Shown here: in pieces, positions 6,249-12,543 of the stretch | How the letters are laid out: each line of letters opens with the position of its first letter | Position numbering within the stretch: the first letter of the stretch is position 1 | Notes under the pieces: model-generated | Told to the model about the DNA's origin: nothing | Seen by the model: only the letters and a program-made list of their open reading frames with translations | The model's database searches: none | Assembly: GCA_039806065.1 (NCBI GenBank) | Contig: JBDKJS010000152.1 | Span: 1 to 12,543, forward strand | Direction of reading: 5' to 3' | DNA length: 12,543 bases | Source: JBDKJS01 sp039806065 | Lineage (GTDB): Bacteria > Bacteroidota > Bacteroidia > AKYH767-A > 2013-40CM-41-45 | Translations under genes and position numbers: made by a program

Positions 6249-7782
6249 CGGCCCAGCCTTCACGATCAAGGCTTCTGTACTGAATAGCTTCCGCAATATG
6301 ATCGGTGGCAATATTTTTGCTGCCTGCCAAATCAGCTATGGTACGGGCTACTTTTAAAATCCTGTCATACGCTCTGGCCGAAAGGCCTAGTCTTTCCATA
6401 GCAGTTTTTAACAATGCGTTACTAGCTTCATCGAGGAGGCAATATTCAGCCAGCTGCTTGGCATTCATTTGTGCATTGGCGTAAATACCTGGATTATTCA
6501 CAAATCTTTGAGCTTGAATTATTCTAGCTTTTACCACTCGATCTCTTATAGTAGCGCTTGCTTCACTTTCTCGTTGGTTACTGAGTTCTTTAAAAGGCAC
6601 AGGGGTAACTTCAAGGTGTATGTCAATTCGATCGAGCAAAGGGCCACTGATTTTATTTAAATATTTTTGTACTACTCCGGGAGCACATACGCAGTCTTTT
6701 TCCGGATGATTATAGTAACCACAAGGACAAGGATTCATGCTAGCAATAAGCATGAAGCTAGCTGGATAATCAATGCTAAACTTCGCTCTGGAAATGGTCA
6801 CCGATCGATCTTCAAGCGGTTGTCGCATTACTTCTAATACGGTACGCTTAAATTCCGGCAGTTCGTCTAGAAAAAGCACACCATTATGTGCCAATGAAAT
6901 TTCACCTGGCTGAGGAAAGCCACCACCACCTACTAGAGCCACATCACTAATAGTATGATGAGGTGCCCTGAATGGTCTAGTGCTTATGAGTCCAGTGGTG
7001 TTGCCAAGGCGGCCAGCAACAGAATGGATCTTAGTTGTTTCCAATGCTTCATGCAATGTAAGGGGAGGGAGAATGGTTGGAAGTCTTTTAGCGAGCATGG
7101 TTTTTCCGGCTCCTGGGGGGCCTATCAGAATTAAATTATGGCCACCTGCAGCTGCTACTTCCATACTGCGCTTAATATTTTCTTGTCCTTTTACATCGCT
7201 AAAATCGAATTCAAATTTGGTTTGAGAATTTTCAAATTGCGCTCTGGTATCCACCACTGTAGGGGTGAGCGTGGTTTCGCCATTAAAAAAATCTATTACT
7301 TCTTTAATATTGGTAATGCCATATACATCCAGATCGGCAACAATTCCTGCCTCAGCAGCATTTTGTTGTGGTAAAATAAAGCCTTTGAATCCTTCTTTAC
7401 GTGCTTGAATGGCAATTGGTAGCACTCCTTTTATGGGCTGCAGCCCACCATCAAGGCTTAGCTCACCCATGATGATGTATTTTTCAAGTTCATCTTGCTG
7501 CATCTGTCCGCTACCAGCTAGCAATCCACAGGCTATGGTAAGGTCATAGGCACTCCCTTCCTTTCTAATATCAGCCGGTGCCATGTTGATGGTTATTTCT
7601 TTTATAGGATATTCGTAACCGCAATTTTTGAGTGCTGCTACTATCCTTTTGTGACTTTCTTTTACCGCATTATCAGGCAATCCAACAAGGTAAAAGTTAA
7701 CTCCTTTATTAAAATTAGTTTCTACAGTAATGGTAGTAGCATTTACACCATATACAGCACTTCCAAAGGTTTTTACCAACAT
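6244..7782 (-). CDS. comM: ComM/YifB-type magnesium-chelatase-like AAA+ ATPase
   Basis: A 512-residue member of the YifB/ComM family. In naturally competent bacteria ComM is a hexameric helicase that drives branch migration during integration of transforming DNA; in others the role is less clear. The N-terminal 170 residues form the ChlI/Lon-S5-like domain (VGLPDNAVKESHKRI 33-47, INMAPADIRKEGSAYDL 65-81). The AAA+ core has Walker A GPPGAGKT (221-228), Walker B VLFLDE (302-307), FRAPHHT (271-277) and GPLLDRID (380-387, with R385). A cysteine group at 352, 354, 364 and 366 may bind metal. The C-terminal helical domain ends ARAYDRILKVARTIADL and IAEAIQYRSLDREGW. Length is typical. It starts 13 bases after gmhA and is the last gene of its operon. 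No other competence gene is in the window. Confidence 0.95.
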   Translation of the reverse strand: MLVKTFGSAVYGVNATTITVETNFNKGVNFYLVGLPDNAVKESHKRIVAALKNCGYEYPIKEITINMAPADIRKEGSAYDLTIACGLLAGSGQMQQDELEKYIIMGELSLDGGLQPIKGVLPIAIQARKEGFKGFILPQQNAAEAGIVADLDVYGITNIKEVIDFFNGETTLTPTVVDTRAQFENSQTKFEFDFSDVKGQENIKRSMEVAAAGGHNLILIGPPGAGKTMLAKRLPTILPPLTLHEALETTKIHSVAGRLGNTTGLISTRPFRAPHHTISDVALVGGGGFPQPGEISLAHNGVLFLDELPEFKRTVLEVMRQPLEDRSVTISRAKFSIDYPASFMLIASMNPCPCGYYNHPEKDCVCAPGVVQKYLNKISGPLLDRIDIHLEVTPVPFKELSNQRESEASATIRDRVVKARIIQAQRFVNNPGIYANAQMNAKQLAEYCLLDEASNALLKTAMERLGLSARAYDRILKVARTIADLAGSKNIATDHIAEAIQYRSLDREGWAG

Positions 7783-7795
7783 AACAATAAGGTGT

Positions 7796-8377
7796 TTAGC
7801 TAATTAAGATATTTTCTATACATTGAATGAGGCTGTGAATAACCTTTATATGAATTTCTTGTGCTCTATCTGCAAAGGTGCTGAAGGGGGCTCTTATTTC
7901 TACATGGCACCTAGCTGCCATGCTACCTCCATCTTTACCAGTAAGACCTATTACAGTCATATTTAGTTTCAAGGCAGCATCAATGGCATTTATTACGTTT
8001 ACACTGTTTCCGCTGGTGCTTATGGCCAGTAATACATCGTTAGGTTTGCCCATTGCTTCTATAAATCTGCTGAATATTGAATCAAAACCAAAGTCATTGC
8101 CCACACAAGTAATGTGAGATGGGTCGCTGATACTGATTGCTGGAAGTGCTTTTCTATTGTTTCTAAATCGGCCGCTTAGTTCTTCTGCAAAGTGCATGGC
8201 ATCACACATGCTACCACCATTGCCACAGCTAATTATTTTACCGCCACTACGAATAGCATCAGCCATTATGGTTGAGGCCTTGGCTATGAGGGCTGTGTTT
8301 TCACTATTGTTAAAACTTTGAAGGTGTTTAATTGCTTCATCAAAGTTGGAGGCAATTATTTTTTCTGCATTACTCAT
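7796..8377 (-). CDS. gmhA: Phosphoheptose isomerase (sedoheptulose 7-phosphate isomerase)
   Basis: A 193-residue SIS-domain enzyme that converts sedoheptulose 7-phosphate to D-glycero-D-manno-heptose 7-phosphate, the first step to nucleotide-activated heptose for lipopolysaccharide core or other glycans. It aligns along its whole length with E. coli GmhA: SCGNGGSMCDAMHFAEELSG (50-69), PAISISDPSHITCVGNDFGF (79-98), ISTSGNSVNV (119-128), LTGKDGGSMA (145-154) and the terminal QEIHIKVIH (173-181). The catalytic pair E65/H180 of E. coli corresponds to E66 and H181 here, and the metal-site histidine H61 to H62. One local difference is M57, where E. coli has His. The gene sits between the DinB-like and comM genes, with gaps of 23 and 13 bases. 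The other heptose genes (hldE-type kinase, gmhB) are not in view. Confidence 0.95.
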   Translation of the reverse strand: MSNAEKIIASNFDEAIKHLQSFNNSENTALIAKASTIMADAIRSGGKIISCGNGGSMCDAMHFAEELSGRFRNNRKALPAISISDPSHITCVGNDFGFDSIFSRFIEAMGKPNDVLLAISTSGNSVNVINAIDAALKLNMTVIGLTGKDGGSMAARCHVEIRAPFSTFADRAQEIHIKVIHSLIQCIENILIS

Positions 8378-8400
8378 TACTAATAATATAATCTGATGAA

Positions 8401-8943
8401 TTAAAAATGGTAAAGTTCACGAGCATGAGTTATGTGAGCAGTGTGGTGTTTGCCATGCCATGCATAAAGTGCACATAGCCATTTTAAATTGAATTTTTTT
8501 CCATGTTCAGGATGGATAAAACAACGATCCAGATCATTAAAAGTAAGTGTGGTTAAAAAACTACTCCACCTGTTATGTAATGCAGTGATTAGCTGTAATG
8601 AAACCTTTATGTTGTCATCGTTGGCATCAGGAGTGAGCGCCCATAGTTGTTCGATATAAGGTTTTACGGTGGGTTCCTCTTCAGTGCAGGTGAGTTTGGT
8701 TCTAATATAGGCATTCATATGACTATCGGCTATATGGTGCACTACTTGTTTTATTTTCCATCCCTCTGGTCGGTAGGGGGTGTTCAGTTGTTCTATTGTA
8801 AGTCCATTTACTGCGCGGCTCAGTAACATGGGTAACCCTGCAATGTCTTTTTTGCATTGATTGATAAACTCAGGAGTATATTCATCAGGGGTTTTAAATT
8901 TACCTATCGGATACTGAAGTTGTTCTAAATTTAAACTTGCCAT
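8401..8943 (-). CDS. DinB-superfamily metal-dependent protein, YfiT/BstA-like putative bacillithiol transferase
   Basis: A 180-residue four-helix-bundle protein of the DinB superfamily, closest by eye to B. subtilis YfiT and the bacillithiol S-transferases, which conjugate low-molecular-weight thiols to electrophiles. The family opening YPIGKF is at 11-16, then YRPEGWKIKQVVHHIADSHM (57-76), AYIRTKLTCTEEEPTVKPY (78-96) and LYAWHGKHHTAHI (159-171). H70, H163 and H167 reproduce the spacing of the YfiT metal triad (recalled as H67, H160, H164). Length is typical. It is the first gene of an operon with gmhA and comM and is divergent from the amidohydrolase gene across 48 bases. A thiol-transferase role requires that the host make bacillithiol or a similar thiol, which this window does not show. 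Family assignment is strong; the substrate is inferred. Confidence 0.85.
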   Translation of the reverse strand: MASLNLEQLQYPIGKFKTPDEYTPEFINQCKKDIAGLPMLLSRAVNGLTIEQLNTPYRPEGWKIKQVVHHIADSHMNAYIRTKLTCTEEEPTVKPYIEQLWALTPDANDDNIKVSLQLITALHNRWSSFLTTLTFNDLDRCFIHPEHGKKFNLKWLCALYAWHGKHHTAHITHARELYHF

Positions 8944-8991
8944 CTTTAGCTATTTTATTATTTTTACCTATTTACAAATAAACAAAAAAAC

Positions 8992-10629
8992 ATGAGGTAC
9001 TTCACAAGTTTTTATATCTTTTTAATTTTAGTTGCTCTAGGTGCGTGCAATTCCACCCCCAAAATAGACCTACTTCTCATAAATGGGGTTGTTTACAGCA
9101 TCGATAAAAGTTTTACCATCCATCAGGCAGTAGCTGTTGAAGGTGGAAAGATTATTGCCATAGGAACTTCAGCCGCATTAAGTGCCAAATATGATGCAAA
9201 GCAGATCATTGATTTAGAGGGATCCATAGTATATCCTGGGTTTACGGATGGACACTGTCATTTTTTTGGATATGCTAGTGACAATATAAAGTGCGACTTA
9301 ACGGGCACCAATTCATTTAATGCCATATTAGACAGTCTTAAAATATTTGCCAACAAGCATTCTGGAGGTTGGTTGTTGGGAAGAGGTTGGGATCAAAACG
9401 ATTGGGCTGAAAAAGAATTCCCTACTAATGAAACATTGGATTTACTATTTGGTGAAAGACCTGTTTTTTTACTACGCATTGATGGTCATGCAGCATTGGT
9501 CAACAGTAAGGCGCTCGAATTAGCAGGAGTGACACCTGCCACCAAGGTGAATGGAGGGGAAATAAAATTAAATGATGGAAAACTTACGGGCCTGCTTATA
9601 GACAATGCAATAGAGCTAGTAAAGGCAAAGATTCCACCTACGGCTGATAGCGTGAATACGCAACTTTTAATAGCATTAGAAAAAGAGTGCTTTAAACTAG
9701 GGTTAACAGGAGTGCATGATGCTGGCTTAGGTAAGGACACCCTGCTATTGCTTAGGCAATTGTACAAGGATAAGAAATTAAAAATTAAAATGAACGCTAT
9801 GATGAGTGATGATCCTGTTACTAGGGCGCACTTCTTCAAAACTGGAATAATTGAGGACCCTTCATTCACCATGCGCTCAATGAAAGTATATGGAGATGGA
9901 GCCATGGGTAGTAGAGGGGCTTGTATGAAACACGCCTATGCTGACAAGGCTAATCATTTCGGTTTTTTGCTTCACCATATGGATCATCTCATTGAAATGG
10001 CTGATGAATGCATGGAACACGGGTTCCAACTTTGTACGCATGCCATTGGTGACAGCGCCAATAAGGTAATGCTTCAAATCTATGGCGATCACCTGCTGAG
10101 TGTTAACAATAAAAGATGGAGAATAGAACATGCACAAGTATTGGAACCAGCAGACAGAATTTATTTTAAACGGTACAGCATATTACCTAGCGTACAGCCT
10201 ACGCATGCCACCAGTGATATGTATTGGGCCGAGTCGCGTATAGGAGCCACCAGAATGAAGCATGCCTATGCTTATAATAGTTTAGAAAAGATAAACAATA
10301 TTATAATTTTTGGTACTGATTTTCCAGTTGAGGGAATAGATCCCTTGCACACTTTTTATGCAGCTGTATTTAGGAAAGATAAAAAAGGCTTTCCAGCCGA
10401 TGGATTTTATAGCAACGAAGCGGTGAGTAGGAAAGAAGCAATAAGGGCCATGACCTATTGGCCTGCTTACGCAAGTTTTAAAGAACATTCGCAGGGTAGT
10501 ATAGAGGTGGGCAAGGCAGCCGATTTCACGATATTAGATACAGATTTGCTTAAAGCCACAGAACAAGAAGTACTCAAAGCTAAGGTATGCTATACCATCA
10601 TTAATGGAGAAGTGGTGTATGGGCAATAA
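8992..10629 (+). CDS. YtcJ-type amidohydrolase (Amidohydro_3), predicted lipoprotein
   Basis: A 545-residue metal-dependent hydrolase of the YtcJ/Amidohydro_3 family, in the wider N-substituted formamide deformylase/aryldialkylphosphatase group; the substrate is unknown. The first 19 residues form a lipoprotein signal with lipobox LGAC (C19), so the enzyme should be membrane-anchored outside the cytoplasm. Family landmarks follow in order: LLLINGVVYSID (27-38), the HxH metal pair H88/H90 in GFTDGHCHFFG, GWLLGRGWDQN (126-136), GVHDAG (240-245), KVYGDGAMGSRGA with candidate carboxylated lysine K298 (298-310), CTHAIGD with H350, RIEHAQ with H380, FGTDFPVE with metal-site D443, and the GSIEVGKAADFTILD beta-sandwich return (502-516). 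All expected metal ligands are present, so it is probably active. It is transcribed alone or with the downstream secreted protein, 73 bases away. Confidence 0.93.
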   Translation: MRYFTSFYIFLILVALGACNSTPKIDLLLINGVVYSIDKSFTIHQAVAVEGGKIIAIGTSAALSAKYDAKQIIDLEGSIVYPGFTDGHCHFFGYASDNIKCDLTGTNSFNAILDSLKIFANKHSGGWLLGRGWDQNDWAEKEFPTNETLDLLFGERPVFLLRIDGHAALVNSKALELAGVTPATKVNGGEIKLNDGKLTGLLIDNAIELVKAKIPPTADSVNTQLLIALEKECFKLGLTGVHDAGLGKDTLLLLRQLYKDKKLKIKMNAMMSDDPVTRAHFFKTGIIEDPSFTMRSMKVYGDGAMGSRGACMKHAYADKANHFGFLLHHMDHLIEMADECMEHGFQLCTHAIGDSANKVMLQIYGDHLLSVNNKRWRIEHAQVLEPADRIYFKRYSILPSVQPTHATSDMYWAESRIGATRMKHAYAYNSLEKINNIIIFGTDFPVEGIDPLHTFYAAVFRKDKKGFPADGFYSNEAVSRKEAIRAMTYWPAYASFKEHSQGSIEVGKAADFTILDTDLLKATEQEVLKAKVCYTIINGEVVYGQ

Positions 10630-10702
10630 AATGCATTATTTTTATTTTTTTAATTCATAGGTTTTCAATATATTACTCACATTTACACAAACAAATAGTC
10701 CC

Positions 10703-12543
10703 ATGAAAAGTAAATTTATCTTACCATTATTTCTTTTCTTGTTTACGGTTTTTTTTTCCAATTCGCAATCAAGGTACAAATTTGAGTGGGAAAGATTAAT
10801 TGCAAATACAGCCTATAATAGATCATCTATTTTAACAGATATAGATGGTAATGTATATTGCCATACACAAGGATCGCTTTTGTCGGGGCCACTTAATCAA
10901 ATTAGTTTTTCCAAGCTTGACAAATTCGGGAATTTAATATTTGGACTAAGATCGCCATACAATGGCTCTGTCATCAACGGAACACCTATGAGTTGCACTT
11001 TGCTTTCTGATGAAAATTTTTTGTTACTCGATCATGAAGTGGCAAATAATTCTATAGTCACAAAAATGGATCGTAATGGAAGAGTCATTTGGCAAAGGCA
11101 GTTTGTAAATAAACAGTATCAATGTGTTAGGGAAGGTAAAGATGGAAAAATATTTTTAGGAGGATTTTATATGACGCCCCAGCAGTTTAAATTTCGGATA
11201 TTAGACCAAAACGGGCAGAATGATCTTGAAATTTCCCCAATTAATCCTGATACTCTAAACGGCTCATTAAGTATGGTTCAAGCATTTAAGGGCAAAGTTA
11301 TTTATGGGCATGATCGTGTTTCCGATCAGGCTCTTGAATATTATGACTCACTGCTTGGGGTCAATCAAATTACTACAGGAAACTATCTTTTTTTATTAGA
11401 TTTTTTTGATGATTATTTTCTAACAAATAACGGTGGCTATTTACAAATTTACGATAGTACTTTAACTGTTAGATTAACTAAGTATGGTGATCATAGTCCG
11501 TATTATGGAGATCAATTCATTACTTCTGAAAAAGAATTTTTATATGTCTCCACTTCATATAACCCAGATGGACGAGCATTTGTATTTATGACCGATAGTA
11601 ATTTTCAGACAATGATAGATACGGTCTGGATAGATCCAACAATTAGGTATCAAGGGTTTAGTAATATACAAGAGTTTAATAATGAATATTATTTTAGCTT
11701 CGTTCATGGCGCTATTGGATATGGGCCTTCTTACATGAAAAATTACAAGATAGACATGAATAAAAATGTTGTCTTTCTTGGTCAGTATGACAGTAATGGG
11801 CAATCGAATTTTAATTCAGCCTTATTTGAAGGTAGCTCAGTAAGATATCTGGCAGTTGTGGACACTTTCCAAGCAAGAAAGTTGGTCTGTTATTCGACTA
11901 AGTCATTTAAAGCTGAGGGAACTGTTTTTTATGATGCAGATTCTGATGGAGTATTTGATTCTAGTGAATACGGAATTCCAGGTTATAAGCTTTTAACATT
12001 ACCAGACTCTAATTTTATTTTTACTGATCATAATGGACATTATGAAATGTATGCTGATAGTCTTGAGCTCATTGAAGTTTTAAATGTCCCCAATACCTTT
12101 TGCTACCTAACCACAGCAACTTCAAGTTATCAATATATAGGATCACAAGCTGGTAATGCTGGAATGAATTTTGGACTAATGTATTATGAAGAAGATATTG
12201 CAATAAATACAATTACGCCAACTGTTGTAACATGCATAGACCCCTTTGGCTATAATGTGAAAATTAAGAATCTAGGAAGTAACCCATGGAAGGCAGTTTT
12301 AAAGATAAATAAAGATATAAACAGTAATTTTGAAGGACTGATTGGAAACGCAACTTTTACAGTTGCAGGAAATCTAGTTCAAATTTTCTCAGTTGATACG
12401 GTATTTCCTGGACAAGAATTAAATTTATTTTTGAAGCTTACCATTAATAACCCATCTCTGTTTAACCCCATACAATGTAGTTTTTCACTGGAAAAACCAG
12501 ATGGATTTGATTTGACGCCTTCTTTTTCGATTATTTCACCAAT
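10703..12543 (+). CDS. Large secreted protein with SdrD-B-like module (3' end outside window)
   Basis: An open frame of at least 613 codons that runs off the window end, so the C-terminus is missing. Residues 1-21 form a signal peptide (basic MKSK, then a hydrophobic run, likely cut after SNS). Residues about 22-400 contain recurring beta-strand units that mention values and states (for example TDIDGNVYC, KMDRNGRVIW, GKDGKIFLGGF), reminiscent of beta-propeller or delta-60-like repeats. Residues about 405-493 match a SdrD-B/Cna-B-like module, GTVFYDADSDGVFDSSEYGIPG, with an EF-hand-like calcium loop D411, D413, D415, G416, D419, E422. Beyond 494 comes an Ig- or DUF11-like region (KIKNLGSNPW; FPGQELNL). 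This layout is typical of Bacteroidota type IX secretion substrates, whose sorting domain would lie past the edge. The gene looks more AT-rich than its neighbours. Confidence 0.83.
   Translation, partial: MKSKFILPLFLFLFTVFFSNSQSRYKFEWERLIANTAYNRSSILTDIDGNVYCHTQGSLLSGPLNQISFSKLDKFGNLIFGLRSPYNGSVINGTPMSCTLLSDENFLLLDHEVANNSIVTKMDRNGRVIWQRQFVNKQYQCVREGKDGKIFLGGFYMTPQQFKFRILDQNGQNDLEISPINPDTLNGSLSMVQAFKGKVIYGHDRVSDQALEYYDSLLGVNQITTGNYLFLLDFFDDYFLTNNGGYLQIYDSTLTVRLTKYGDHSPYYGDQFITSEKEFLYVSTSYNPDGRAFVFMTDSNFQTMIDTVWIDPTIRYQGFSNIQEFNNEYYFSFVHGAIGYGPSYMKNYKIDMNKNVVFLGQYDSNGQSNFNSALFEGSSVRYLAVVDTFQARKLVCYSTKSFKAEGTVFYDADSDGVFDSSEYGIPGYKLLTLPDSNFIFTDHNGHYEMYADSLELIEVLNVPNTFCYLTTATSSYQYIGSQAGNAGMNFGLMYYEEDIAINTITPTVVTCIDPFGYNVKIKNLGSNPWKAVLKINKDINSNFEGLIGNATFTVAGNLVQIFSVDTVFPGQELNLFLKLTINNPSLFNPIQCSFSLEKPDGFDLTPSFSIISP

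Noticed and set aside
8969..8980. TATTT-AC-AAATA inverted repeat between the DinB-like and amidohydrolase genes
   Set aside because: Short and purely AT-rich in an AT-rich spacer, so chance is likely. No TAnnTTTG box was found in this spacer on either strand.
9486..9905. 139-codon minus-strand open frame
   Set aside because: It is fully antisense to the amidohydrolase gene, whose family motifs run through the same bases; no independent start signal or recognisable domain.
10658..10665. TAGGTTTT as a promoter box for the large secreted protein
   Set aside because: Matches TAnnTTTG at all but the final G, but no TTG lies at the -33 distance; too weak to annotate.

Overview
The window looks like ordinary chromosome from a member of the Bacteroidota, probably an environmental Chitinophagales- or Saprospirales-type lineage. 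The grounds are low to moderate GC, almost no Shine-Dalgarno sequences before start codons, two promoter elements of the Bacteroidota TAnnTTTG type, several short-signal lipoproteins including a DUF4249-like one, and a large secreted protein of the kind usually handled by the type IX secretion system. I found no RNA gene, CRISPR array, insertion sequence or phage gene. No stretch over 300 bases lacks a gene; the longest intergenic gap is about 134 bases.

Layout. Bases 1-1938 (+): a tight operon with the 3' end of thioredoxin reductase, a pterin-4a-carbinolamine dehydratase and an RsmF-type rRNA m5C methyltransferase, with overlapping stops and starts. Bases 2003-3765 (-): two lipoprotein genes, the upstream one DUF4249-like. 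They are divergent from 3822-5507 (+), which holds a secreted jelly-roll/coiled-coil protein and panB. The 56-base divergent spacer carries a TAnnTTTG box exactly 5 bases before each ATG, suggesting leaderless, mutually interfering transcription. Bases 5642-6172 (+): a GNAT acetyltransferase that appears to use a TTG start. It converges on a three-gene operon (8943 to 6244, -) of a DinB/BstA-like metal-dependent protein, gmhA and a ComM/YifB ATPase. Bases 8992-10629 (+): a YtcJ-type amidohydrolase made as a lipoprotein. Bases 10703 to the window end (+): the first 613 codons of a large secreted protein with an SdrD-B-like calcium-loop module, cut by the window edge.

The genes are mostly housekeeping: redox, pterin recycling, ribosome methylation, pantothenate synthesis, heptose synthesis and competence-type DNA processing, mixed with cell-envelope proteins. 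I see no convincing new multi-gene system. The most useful leads are the mirrored leaderless promoters, the DUF4249-like lipoprotein pair without a TonB receptor beside it, the lipidated amidohydrolase, and the truncated secreted protein at the right edge.
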